The notes beneath the pieces were generated by a model. It was not told the origin of the DNA and did not search any database. It saw only the letters and a list, made by a program, of their open reading frames with translations. 7,457 bases of DNA from Micrococcales bacterium (GTDB lineage Bacteria; Actinomycetota; Actinomycetes; Actinomycetales; Dermatophilaceae), in NCBI GenBank assembly GCA_030537915.1, contig JAUNUZ010000107.1, positions 1 through 7,457 on the forward strand, in the 5' to 3' direction. The translations under genes were made by a program, and so were the position numbers. Of this stretch, positions 1 to 6,066 are shown piece by piece (position 1 is the first letter of the stretch; each line of letters begins with the position of its first letter).

Positions 1-494
1 GCGGCCGCGACCTCGCCGGCCAAGAGTGCAGCGGCACCCTCACCGGTGGCGACGGCCGGCTGGGCGAGCAGCATTCCGGCCAGAATCTGCCCGGTGAAGA
101 TGCCGACGACGTTCGCCTCGTCGCTGCTGTCGAGCACATCGAAGGCGTCGGTCATGTGGATCTGACCGGCCGTGAAGTCGCCGAGCCTGCCCTTGAGCAC
201 CTCGAGGGAGTCGGTGAGGGCCGCGGTCCACAGCGTGCGCGCCTCGTCACGGCTGAACACCTCACCGTTGGCGTGGTCGACCAGGCCCGTGACGATGAGC
301 TGGACGGGCCCGACGTTGCCTGCCTCCTTCAGGACCGACTCCACCGCGAACGCACCACCGGGCAGCGACATCGTCGTCGCCTGGATGGCGTCCAGGGTCT
401 GGAGTGTCAGGTCCGCACCCCCCGTGAAGTGGGGGGGCAACGCCTGCGCCGCCGCAAGGAGAGCGGCGTCGACGTCCTGTTCGGTGGTAGACAT
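1..494 (-). CDS. fliN: Putative FliN, flagellar switch protein, N-terminal 164 residues (gene cut by window edge)
   Basis: The frame is open from an ATG at 494 to the window edge. A good ribosome binding site (GAAGGAA, 500-506) lies five bases before the start, in a 22-base gap after fliM. The 164 visible residues begin MSTTEQDVDAALLAAAQALP and form an alpha/beta region with hydrophobic strands (for example VQLIVTGLV, residues 64-72). They contain no recognisable SpoA/surface-presentation domain, the part that defines FliN; it would have to lie beyond base 1. The name rests mainly on position directly after fliM, where fliN normally sits. Known role of the family: FliN forms the lower C-ring of the flagellar switch with FliM and helps set rotation sense and export. 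A long N-terminal region before the SpoA domain recalls FliY of Bacillus, but homology is not shown. It could also be another switch-associated protein. Confidence 0.7.
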   Translation of the reverse strand, partial: MSTTEQDVDAALLAAAQALPPHFTGGADLTLQTLDAIQATTMSLPGGAFAVESVLKEAGNVGPVQLIVTGLVDHANGEVFSRDEARTLWTAALTDSLEVLKGRLGDFTAGQIHMTDAFDVLDSSDEANVVGIFTGQILAGMLLAQPAVATGEGAAALLAGEVAA

Positions 495-516
495 CTAAGT
501 TCCTTCGCGCATCGGG

Positions 517-1386
517 TCAGACATTCACGATTTGGCAGGCCAGGCGGTTGCCGTGGCTTCCGGGGACAGCCTTGGCGACGGTGATCCCATCGGCCGACAT
601 GGTCAGGGGCTGGTTGGTCGGGTGACGCAACGGCAGCACGTCCCCCACCTCCAGCTGGAGCAATTCCTTGGACGGCAGCGAGATCGGGTCGAACGCGACA
701 GCGACCGCGAGCGGGACCTCCTCCATCCGGTTCTTGAGCTGGCCGGCGGCGAGGGCCTGGGAGCCGGTGAGCTCCCTCTCGGGCTTGACCGCGAGCGCGT
801 CGAGGATCGGCTGGATCGTCGCCACCGGCATGCACAGGGTGGAGATCGCCTTCTGCCCACCGATCTTGATCTCGAAGTCGGAGACGAGCATCGGATCGTT
901 CGGCTGCGCCAATTGCAAGAACGTCGCGTCGGCCTCGAGCGAACTCACCGTCGGGGTGATCTGCGCGAGCGTCTCGAAGGCGTAGGCGAGCTCGTGGACC
1001 ATTCGCTGCACGAGGCTGCGGATGAGACCGGCCTCGATATCGGACAGCGCGCGGACCGGCTGATTCGCGTGACCGGGGCCGCCCAGGAGGCGGTCGATGA
1101 CGCCCATGACGATATCCAGCGGCAGGTGGAAGACACCGGCACCCGGCAACGGGGTGAAGTTGAGGATCGCGATGAGTGAGGGGTTGGGCAGCCGGCGGGT
1201 GTACTCGTCGTAGGAGACCTGGCCGACGTTCTCGAGGTTGGCGTAGGCGACGATGCGCAGCGTGCTCGACAGGACGGTTGCCATCTGGCGCGCGAACGTC
1301 TCGTTGGCCAGCTGCAGCGCCCGGACCTGCTCACGACTGAACCGGCTAGGACTACGAAAGTCATAGGGCAGCGGCTCGGGGTTCAC
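517..1386 (-). CDS. fliM: FliM, flagellar motor switch protein
   Basis: 289 residues. FliM is the middle ring of the cytoplasmic switch complex; it binds FliG above and FliN below. The body is well conserved: PYDFRSPSRFSREQVRALQL (residues 7-26) opens the FliM core, LLGGPG (100-105) matches the GGxG loop of the middle CheC/CheX-like domain that contacts FliG, and the C-terminal SpoA-type domain spans about residues 216-289. The start is GTG; an in-frame stop (TGA at 1395-1393) lies just two codons upstream, so no longer start is possible in this frame. The ribosome binding site is weak (GAGAG, about four bases before the start). The protein therefore begins almost at the core domain, with no room for the N-terminal CheY-P-binding peptide (EIDALL type) known in E. 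coli and Bacillus FliM. An 85-base gap separates it from fliL. Confidence 0.95.
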   Translation of the reverse strand: MNPEPLPYDFRSPSRFSREQVRALQLANETFARQMATVLSSTLRIVAYANLENVGQVSYDEYTRRLPNPSLIAILNFTPLPGAGVFHLPLDIVMGVIDRLLGGPGHANQPVRALSDIEAGLIRSLVQRMVHELAYAFETLAQITPTVSSLEADATFLQLAQPNDPMLVSDFEIKIGGQKAISTLCMPVATIQPILDALAVKPERELTGSQALAAGQLKNRMEEVPLAVAVAFDPISLPSKELLQLEVGDVLPLRHPTNQPLTMSADGITVAKAVPGSHGNRLACQIVNV

Positions 1387-1471
1387 AAACTCTCAGATCG
1401 ACCGAATCGCCGTCCACCTGAGGGGTATCCGAACGGGCGGGTGGCTTGGCGCGAGGGGGACACCGGCACTC

Positions 1472-1942
1472 CTACTGCATGACGAATTCGGTGAAGTACA
1501 CCCGCAGAACCTGCCCGTCGTATCTCTTGGAGACCTCCTGGGACAGTGCTTGCTGCGCGGCTTCCCTGGTCTTGGGCACGAGCAGGTCGCTGTACTTGTA
1601 GCGGCCCAGGACCTGGATCGCGGCATCGCGCGCCTTGGAGGAGTCGAAGGCCGCGACCGCCTTCTCGCCGCCGAGCTCGGTCGTGGCCTTCTCCGAGAGC
1701 TCCAGCGCCAGCCCCGTCTTGAGGAACTTGCCGTCGGCGAGGTTGAGGGTCATCGCGTTCTCCATCGTCACGATGGCGCCCGGCTCCTTGGCCGGATCCG
1801 CCTCGACGGACTTGGGCTTGAGCATCGTGAAGGCGACGAAGCCGGCCGCGAGGAGCACGACGATGGCGGCCGCGGCGATGATGATGAGGAGCTTCTTGTT
1901 GCCCTGTTCTTCGGTCGCCTCGTCGGCGGCGGTGGCAGTCAT
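1472..1942 (-). CDS. fliL: FliL, stator-associated flagellar basal body protein
   Basis: 156 residues, of usual family length. FliL is a single-pass membrane protein that surrounds the stator and supports motor torque or stator stability. A short charged cytoplasmic N-terminus ending NKK (15-17) is followed by one membrane segment (about 18-40, rich in I, A and V), then an extracytoplasmic domain. Family hallmarks are visible: MTLNLADGKFLKTGLALEL (64-82) and the C-terminal LRVYFTEFVMQ (146-156), which is close to the family's typical end. The ATG at 1942 has a strong ribosome binding site, AGGAGAG (1948-1954), five bases upstream. A second ATG at 1947 within that spacer is followed by a stop after one codon and is not the start. 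A 65-base gap separates it from motB, consistent with one transcript. Confidence 0.95.
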   Translation of the reverse strand: MTATAADEATEEQGNKKLLIIIAAAAIVVLLAAGFVAFTMLKPKSVEADPAKEPGAIVTMENAMTLNLADGKFLKTGLALELSEKATTELGGEKAVAAFDSSKARDAAIQVLGRYKYSDLLVPKTREAAQQALSQEVSKRYDGQVLRVYFTEFVMQ

Positions 1943-2007
1943 GTCATCTCTCCTGGTGAGGGGTGGACGCTAGCGGTGGTCTGGGTACGGACAGTCACGT
2001 CATCGCC

Positions 2008-2922
2008 TCAGGGGGCGGTGCCGGAGTTCGTCACGGCGGGGTCCTTCGTCGCCGGTGCCGGTGCCGGTGACGCGCCCTGGTCGCTCGAGGCGACGCCGGA
2101 CCCGGTGAGGGACACCAGCGGCAGGACGACGATCGCGACGCGGCGGTTGCGCGCCTTGCCGGCGACGGTCTTGTTTGTGCCGAGTGGGCGCTGATCGGCG
2201 TAGCCAGCCGCACTGATCCGCTTGGTCGACACCTTGTTTGCGACTAGGTGGCGTAGCACGGTGGTGGCGCGAGTAGCCGAGAGCTCCCAGTTAGAGGCGT
2301 AGGTGCCCGAGATCGGCACGTTGTCGGTATGCCCCTCGACGGTGATCGCGTTGGGCAGGCCCTTGATGATCGGCGCGATGAGGTCGAGCACCTTGGTGCC
2401 GTCGGGTCGCAGGTCGGCCTTGCCGATGTCGAAGAGCACCTTATCGGTGACGATGTTGACAACGAGCCCTCGCTCGTCGACGACCATCGTCACGGCGTCG
2501 GCCAGTCCCTTGGCCTTGAGCTGGCGCTCGATCTGCGCCTTGAGGTCATTGAGGGCCTTGGCCTGCGACTCGGCCTGGGCCTGCCGCGCCTTCTCGCGCT
2601 GCAGGGCCTCCTGATTGCTGATCGGGGCGGCATCGAAGGGGATGTCTGCGGGAGCCTTCTGCTCCTGACCGGTGGAGTCCTCCAGGATGCCGTTGGTGCC
2701 GTCCATCGAGCCGGCCTGGCCCTGCAGGGCGAGATTGGCCTGGCCGAAGGACGAGGCGGTGCCGCGGGCGAACTCTTCGAACTTCTTCTGGTCGACCTTG
2801 GAGATGGCGAACATGACGATGAAGAGTGCCAACAGCAGCGTGAGGATGTCGGCGTAGGAGAGGACCCAGCGCTCGTGATTGGCGTGGCCCTCGGGCTCCT
2901 CGTGCTTCTTCTTCCTCGCCAT
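2008..2922 (-). CDS. motB: MotB, flagellar stator subunit (peptidoglycan-anchored)
   Basis: 304 residues. MotB pairs with MotA to form the ion-driven stator and anchors it to the cell wall. Basic N-terminus (MARKKK), then a single membrane helix (about 19-41) with Asp25 in the SYADILTLL motif, the ion-binding aspartate equivalent to E. coli MotB Asp32. Residues about 103-140 are rich in Q, E, K and A and likely form a linker coiled coil. The OmpA-like peptidoglycan-binding domain spans about 153-268, with VEGHTDNVPI (195-204), the SNWELSATRA helix (210-219) and GKARNRRV (255-262). The tail (270-304) is Pro/Ala/Ser/Thr-rich and not conserved. The start was chosen because ATG 2922 overlaps the motA stop by one base (TGATG), has GAAGG seven bases upstream and gives the family N-terminus; the same frame is open further upstream to 3126, but that part lies inside motA. 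Confidence 0.97.
   Translation of the reverse strand: MARKKKHEEPEGHANHERWVLSYADILTLLLALFIVMFAISKVDQKKFEEFARGTASSFGQANLALQGQAGSMDGTNGILEDSTGQEQKAPADIPFDAAPISNQEALQREKARQAQAESQAKALNDLKAQIERQLKAKGLADAVTMVVDERGLVVNIVTDKVLFDIGKADLRPDGTKVLDLIAPIIKGLPNAITVEGHTDNVPISGTYASNWELSATRATTVLRHLVANKVSTKRISAAGYADQRPLGTNKTVAGKARNRRVAIVVLPLVSLTGSGVASSDQGASPAPAPATKDPAVTNSGTAP
2051..2068. repeat. Three tandem GCCGGT hexamers in the motB tail
   Basis: The given strand reads GCCGGT three times in a row. On the coding strand this gives alternating Pro and Ala codons in the unconserved MotB C-terminus (residues about 286-291). The array is short. Gain or loss of a unit would keep the frame, so it would only alter tail length. 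Confidence 0.6.
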
Positions 2923-3695
2923 CAGGCGGCCTTCGTGTCCTTGCCCGGGGCGCTGTTCGGCAGCGCCGAGCGAAGCTTCTGCTCGACCATGCGAGGCGAC
3001 GTGCCGGCCTGGACCGCGAGGACCCCCTCCACGATCATTTCCATGTTCTTGATCTCGAGCTGTGAGAGCCGTTTGAGTTTGGCGGCGACGGGGAGCCACA
3101 CGCCGTTGGCGATGAGTACGCCCCACAGGGTCGCGACGAACGCGGCGGCGATCATGTGACCGAGCGCGCCGACGTCGTCGAGGTTGCCGAGCGCGTGGAT
3201 GAGGCCGACGATGGCGCCGACGACGCCGATGGTCGGGGCGTAACCGCCCTGAGCCTCGAAGAATGCGACGCCGATCTTGTCCTCGTCCCTCTTGGAGTCG
3301 ACTCGCATCGACAGCAGTTCCTCGATCTCGTCGGCGTCGGTGCCGTCGACGGTCATCTGGATGCCCTCCTTCAGGAGTGGGTCCTGGATCTCCTTGGCCA
3401 TGTCCTCCAGGGCGAGAAGCCCCTCGCGACGAGCGCGGTCGGCCATCTTGACGATGACGCCGACGAGGTCGGAGCCGTCGGGGGCCTTGGCCGTGAAGGC
3501 GCGCTTGGCGGCCGCCACGATGATCTTCAGGTCGGACTTCATGAAGCCGGCGGCGGCGGCACCGAACGTGCCGACGAAGATGAGGATGAGCGGACCAGGC
3601 AGGAACAGGTGGACGATCGGGACACCCTCGAGCGTCATCGACAGGAAGACACCGGTGAAGACGACTCCCACCATGATTGCGGTGATCGGATCCAT
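2922..3695 (-). CDS. motA: MotA, flagellar stator subunit (ion channel)
   Basis: 257 residues, normal for the family. MotA forms the stator with MotB and converts ion flow into torque on FliG. Four membrane segments are visible: about 5-22, 31-50, 153-172 and 181-203. The cytoplasmic loop carries the conserved RREGLLALED (89-98), including the charged residues that face FliG. PTIGVVGAIVGLI (154-166) holds the conserved third-helix proline, and GVLIANGVWLPVA (192-204) the fourth-helix one. The ATG at 3695 follows the flbD stop by one base (TGATATG), and GGAGAG (3701-3706), inside the last codons of flbD, is its ribosome binding site. The frame is open back to 3836 but that extension overlaps flbD and does not look like MotA. 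The C-terminus overlaps the motB start by one base. I cannot tell from sequence whether protons or sodium drive it. Confidence 0.97.
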   Translation of the reverse strand: MDPITAIMVGVVFTGVFLSMTLEGVPIVHLFLPGPLILIFVGTFGAAAAGFMKSDLKIIVAAAKRAFTAKAPDGSDLVGVIVKMADRARREGLLALEDMAKEIQDPLLKEGIQMTVDGTDADEIEELLSMRVDSKRDEDKIGVAFFEAQGGYAPTIGVVGAIVGLIHALGNLDDVGALGHMIAAAFVATLWGVLIANGVWLPVAAKLKRLSQLEIKNMEMIVEGVLAVQAGTSPRMVEQKLRSALPNSAPGKDTKAA

Positions 3696-3696
3696 A

Positions 3697-3948
3697 TCAG
3701 CTCTCCGGGCTAGAGACTGAGCGCAGGCGTGCGCGAGGGGATTCGTTCGGGGTAGGAGCGCTGGAGGCCAGCAGGACGGACGCGCGGAAGTGACAGACCT
3801 CGTCGACGATCTGCTCGACCGACTCGGATACGACATACCTCGTGCCGCTGACCAGCGTGATCACCGTGTCCGGGGTCGCCTCGACGCGCTCGATGAGGTC
3901 AGGATTGAGCGCGAAGGCGGTGCCGTTGCGGCGCGTGACAGTGATCAT
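3697..3948 (-). CDS. flbD: FlbD-family small flagellar protein
   Basis: 83 residues from this start. FlbD-family proteins of this small type are common in Gram-positive and spirochaete flagellar clusters, nearly always next to motA; the exact job is not well settled, and they are unrelated to the Caulobacter regulator of the same name. The family core is clear: MITVTRRNG, then LNPDLIERVEATPDTVITL (residues 15-33) and a VSESVEQIVDEV helix near 40-51. About 30 residues after the core are Ser/Pro/Arg-rich and unlike the usual short end. An ATG two codons upstream (3954) gives MSMITV; I prefer 3948 because the only purine-rich site (GGATGGG, 3955-3961) abuts the upper ATG but lies six bases before the lower one, and family members usually begin MI. 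It precedes motA by one base and follows the promoter candidate. Confidence 0.9.
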   Translation of the reverse strand: MITVTRRNGTAFALNPDLIERVEATPDTVITLVSGTRYVVSESVEQIVDEVCHFRASVLLASSAPTPNESPRARLRSVSSPES

Positions 3949-3972
3949 CGACATCCCATCCGTGGTGGCGGT

Positions 3973-3987
3973 GGCCGGTGATCGGCC
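3973..3987 (-). other. Small hairpin in the presumed flbD leader
   Basis: A perfect five-base stem (GGCCG/CGGCC) encloses a five-base loop. It lies between the sigma-28-like -10 box and the flbD start, close to where the transcript from that promoter would begin, so it could cap or stabilise the 5' end. No T-run follows on the minus strand, so it is not a classic terminator. Short GC-rich stems arise easily by chance here. Confidence 0.35.
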
Positions 3988-3996
3988 GCCGAGTCC

Positions 3997-4023
3997 CTAT
4001 CGACAGCCGGGGCCCTACATGTA
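3997..4023 (-). promoter_or_regulatory. Candidate sigma-28 (FliA/WhiG-type) promoter for flbD-motAB-fliLMN
   Basis: Read on the minus strand, TACA (4023-4020) is followed by exactly 15 bases and then GTCGATAG (4004-3997). The known consensus for flagellar sigma-28 and Streptomyces WhiG is TAAA-N15-GCCGATAA, so the match is three of four and six of eight, with ideal spacing. Transcription would begin near 3990, leaving a leader of about 40 bases before flbD. It lies in the longest gene-free gap of the window (3955-4192), upstream of six closely spaced co-directed genes. No sigma-70-type promoter is evident nearby. Confidence 0.5.
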
Positions 4024-4024
4024 G
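4015..4024. promoter_or_regulatory. Ten-base palindrome overlapping the putative -35 box
   Basis: CTACATGTAG is a perfect ten-base palindrome. It contains the TACA proposed as the -35 element of the promoter candidate. A dimeric regulator bound here would compete with RNA polymerase; this is inference only. Confidence 0.3.
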
Positions 4025-4164
4025 TCCGGTGTTCCGTCAATCCCCCGGAGTGGTTGCACATCGGCGCAGGTCAGCGGACGTGGTCGGAGCCTGCCACCCC
4101 TCTTGCCGGGGGCTGCGGGTCCGACCGTCATACAGCGCTAGAGCAATTGCCCTCGACCGCGGCC

Positions 4165-4193
4165 GTGGGCGATGAGCGACGTGATCCGCCCAC
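4165..4193 (-). other. Hairpin starting at the stop codon of the second hook-like gene
   Basis: GTGGGCGAT (4165-4173) pairs with ATC-GCCCAC (4184-4193) leaving a single bulged base at 4187 and a ten-base loop. The last base of the TAG stop is the first paired base in the transcript. No T-run follows, so strong intrinsic termination is doubtful, although high-GC terminators often lack one. The gap beyond (to 3955) has no gene; it contains a weaker C4/G4 hairpin at 4097-4112, then the promoter candidate. The same design occurs after flgE at 5100-5124. Confidence 0.5.
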
Positions 4194-4996
4194 TACCTCA
4201 TCTGGTTGACGCGGTCGACGAGCTCGTCCGTCGTCGTCATCACCTTGGCGTTCGCGGAGAAGCCGCGCTGCGCCATGATGAGGTTGCTCAGCTCGGCACC
4301 GAGGTCGACATTCGACGCCTCCGTGACGCCGGAGACGAGGCCTCCGAGACCGTTTTGACCGCTGGCCCCGGTGATCGGGGCGCCCGAGGCCGCGGTCTGG
4401 CGGAACTCGCTGTCCCCGACCCGCTCCAGGCCGACGTTGTTCGCGAAACGCGCGAGCTTGATCGTGCCGAGCACGGTCGAGACGCCCTGTGGGTCCACCG
4501 AGACAACCTGCCCGCGCTGATTGATCGTCAGCGACGGCGGGGCTGTGACCCCCTGGGGCACACGGATCGGCCGGTCGTTGAGGCCGAGCACCGCCTTGCC
4601 GTCCCCAGCGCGCAGGGTGCCGCCAGCGTCGAAGGTGAAGTTCCCGTTTCGCGTGTAGACGGGGCCGTCCGCGCCCTGCAGGCTGAAATATCCCTCTCCC
4701 GAGATCCCAAGGTCTGTCACGATATTGCTGATTTTGAACGCGCCTTGTGCGAAATCGCCCCGAACGCCATACGTGCGGGCACCCAATCCGACCATCGCCG
4801 CATTGACGGCTCCGTTGGGCTGAGGGGTTGGCTGCATGTTCGTCCCGCGCGCCAGGGCTGTCAGCGTGTCCTCGAAGAGAGCACGGCTTCCTTTGAAGCC
4901 GTCAGAGTTGACGTTGGCGATATTGTTGCCCGTCACATCAATATAGTTCTGGTGGACGCGCAGGCCCGATACGGCCACGTCGAAAGAGCGGAACAT
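4193..4996 (-). CDS. FlgE/FlgG-family hook or rod protein, second paralog
   Basis: 267 residues. It belongs to the flagellar axial proteins that polymerise as rod or hook after export through the basal body. The N-terminal Flg_bb_rod motif is intact (SGLRVHQNYIDVTGNNIANV, residues 10-29), as is the C-terminal helix (SNVDLGAELSNLIMAQRGFS, 228-247). About 33 of its first 51 residues match the FlgE encoded just upstream, and length is similar, so the two look like an old tandem duplication. The middle is diverged, and the C-terminus ends DRVNQMR rather than the LINMKR of the other copy. The start at 4996 has AGGA about nine bases upstream and matches the family; the frame opens to 5044, but that part is unconserved. 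G+C is visibly lower in the 5' half (about 48 percent at 4681-4740 by hand count). It could be a second hook subunit, a distal rod protein (FlgG/FlgF) or a junction protein; sequence alone does not decide. Confidence 0.88.
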   Translation of the reverse strand: MFRSFDVAVSGLRVHQNYIDVTGNNIANVNSDGFKGSRALFEDTLTALARGTNMQPTPQPNGAVNAAMVGLGARTYGVRGDFAQGAFKISNIVTDLGISGEGYFSLQGADGPVYTRNGNFTFDAGGTLRAGDGKAVLGLNDRPIRVPQGVTAPPSLTINQRGQVVSVDPQGVSTVLGTIKLARFANNVGLERVGDSEFRQTAASGAPITGASGQNGLGGLVSGVTEASNVDLGAELSNLIMAQRGFSANAKVMTTTDELVDRVNQMR

Positions 4997-5057
4997 GGGT
5001 GAGGTCCTGTCGAAGTCAACTGCTGGAACACCTGGGTCGCGCAAAGGGCTGATGACG

Positions 5058-5090
5058 CGCCGTGTCGCCGCACCAAGACGGCACGGCGAC
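5058..5090 (-). other. Two mutually exclusive hairpins between the hook-like genes
   Basis: Two perfect seven-base stems share bases. CGCCGTG (5058-5064) can pair with CACGGCG (5082-5088), or GTCGCCG (5064-5070) with CGGCGAC (5084-5090). They lie in the 131-base gap between flgE and the second paralog, about 60-95 bases before the latter's start. Such overlap could let an RNA switch shape, but no ligand domain or T-run is visible. I see no gene in this gap. Confidence 0.35.
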
Positions 5091-5099
5091 GCAGCCGGT

Positions 5100-5124
5100 G
5101 GGCGATGAGCCCGAAGATCAGCCC
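5100..5124 (-). other. Hairpin just after the flgE stop codon
   Basis: GGGC-GAT (5100-5106) pairs with ATC-GCCC (5117-5124) leaving one bulged base at 5120 and a ten-base loop. It begins three bases after the stop. Stem, bulge position and loop length match the hairpin after the second hook-like gene, and 13 bases (GTGGGCGATGAGC, 5098-5110 and 4165-4177) are identical. No T-run follows. Confidence 0.45.
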
Positions 5125-5127
5125 TGG

Positions 5128-5955
5128 TCAGCGCTTCATGTTGATGAGGTCCTGAAGGACCTCATCAGAGGCGGTGATGACCTTGGAGTTCGCCTGGAAG
5201 CCGCGCTGCGCCATGATGAGGTTGGTGAACTCGCCCGCGAGGTCGACGTTCGAGAGTTCCAGCGTCCCCGAGGTGACCAGGCCCATCCCCGAGACCGCGT
5301 CGGCGGGTTGCGCAATGACTGGAGTGCCCGAGTTGAGGGTCTGGCGAAACATCGTGCCGCCAACCCGCTCCAGACCCGGCGCGTTGTTGAACTTGGCAAG
5401 CACCAACGGCTCACCGATCTGCTTCAACGCGCCCGTCGCGTCACCTACCTCCACACCGCTGATGACACCGTTCGGCGCGATCTGAAACGACTGCCAGGCA
5501 GTCGCGTCGATCTTGATCTTATCGGCCCCGGCCGCCCCGCTCATGACGTAGGAGCCGTCCGAGGTCACGAGGAAGCCCTCTTTGTCGAGCGAGAAGGCAC
5601 CGTTCCTCGTGTAGAACTTCTGGCCGTTGCCCTTGTCGACGATGAAGAAGCCATCGCCCTGGATCGCGATGTCGGTCGCGACGTTGGTCACCTGCAGGCC
5701 ACCCTGCGTGAAGTTGCCGAGGATCTGACCGAGGCGGACGCCGAGGCCGATCTGCGTCGGGTTCATGCCGCCGACGCCGTTGGCGCTGTCCGGCGCTGAG
5801 GCGCCACGGACAATCTGGGACAGGCTGTCCTCGAAGACGGCCCGGGTGGACTTGTAGCCGTGGGTGTTGACGTTCGCGATGTTGTTACCGGTCACGTCGA
5901 GGTAGATCTGGTGATTGCGCAGACCGGAAACGGCCGACCACATCGAACGAATCAT
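5128..5955 (-). CDS. flgE: FlgE, flagellar hook protein
   Basis: 275 residues. FlgE subunits form the curved hook that joins the basal rod to the filament, exported and assembled under the FlgD cap. N-terminal rod-type motif SGLRNHQIYLDVTGNNIANV (10-29), the DIAIQGDGFFIV strand (95-106), and the C-terminal helix LELSNVDLAGEFTNLIMAQR (232-251) ending in LINMKR. The short length fits the Gram-positive type of hook protein (Bacillus subtilis FlgE is also roughly 265 residues) rather than the approximately 400-residue enteric one. The start at 5955 is set by a strong site, AGGAGGAAG (5963-5971), seven bases upstream; an ATG at 5982 in the same frame would add nine unconserved residues and has no such site. 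It follows flgD after 155 bases and precedes a paralog. A FlgG-type name is possible but less likely given flgD directly upstream. Confidence 0.92.
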   Translation of the reverse strand: MIRSMWSAVSGLRNHQIYLDVTGNNIANVNTHGYKSTRAVFEDSLSQIVRGASAPDSANGVGGMNPTQIGLGVRLGQILGNFTQGGLQVTNVATDIAIQGDGFFIVDKGNGQKFYTRNGAFSLDKEGFLVTSDGSYVMSGAAGADKIKIDATAWQSFQIAPNGVISGVEVGDATGALKQIGEPLVLAKFNNAPGLERVGGTMFRQTLNSGTPVIAQPADAVSGMGLVTSGTLELSNVDLAGEFTNLIMAQRGFQANSKVITASDEVLQDLINMKR

Positions 5956-5962
5956 GGGATGA

Positions 5963-5971
5963 CTTCCTCCT
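5963..5971 (-). promoter_or_regulatory. Ribosome binding site of flgE
   Basis: Minus-strand AGGAGGAAG, the strongest Shine-Dalgarno match in the window, lies seven bases before ATG 5955. It falls downstream of the alternative ATG at 5982, which excludes that longer start. The strength fits a protein needed in many copies per hook. Confidence 0.85.
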
Positions 5972-6066
5972 GCCAGGCCCAATCTGGACCGAGCTGTTGT
6001 GCGTAGCGGCGGGACGGGTGTCCGTCGGGATGTGGGCGGCAGGAGGGATGCCGTCGAGCGGTTTCA

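Noticed and set aside
301..330. CheC-like S-x3-E-x2-N pattern at residues 53-60 of the putative FliN
   Set aside because: The conserved proline expected further on is missing, and the surrounding residues look like a strand-turn-strand, not the CheC active-site helix. A phosphatase claim is not supported.
2329..3159. Plus-strand open frame of 276 codons opposite motB and motA
   Set aside because: It is the antisense shadow of two firmly identified genes in GC-rich DNA. Its product is Asp/Gly/Leu/Val-rich with no recognisable motif and no ribosome binding site that I can see.
4081..4160. Possible riboswitch (for example cyclic-di-GMP) in the gap before flbD
   Set aside because: The GC-rich hairpins there do not show the conserved core bases of the GEMM class, and the region lies upstream of the promoter candidate.
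4172..5799. Long plus-strand frames opposite the two hook-like genes (4172-5002 and 5062-5799)
   Set aside because: Both share similar sequence (for example RRHHLGVRGEAALRHDEV-like starts) only because the opposite-strand genes are paralogs. They are mirror shadows, not a second gene family.
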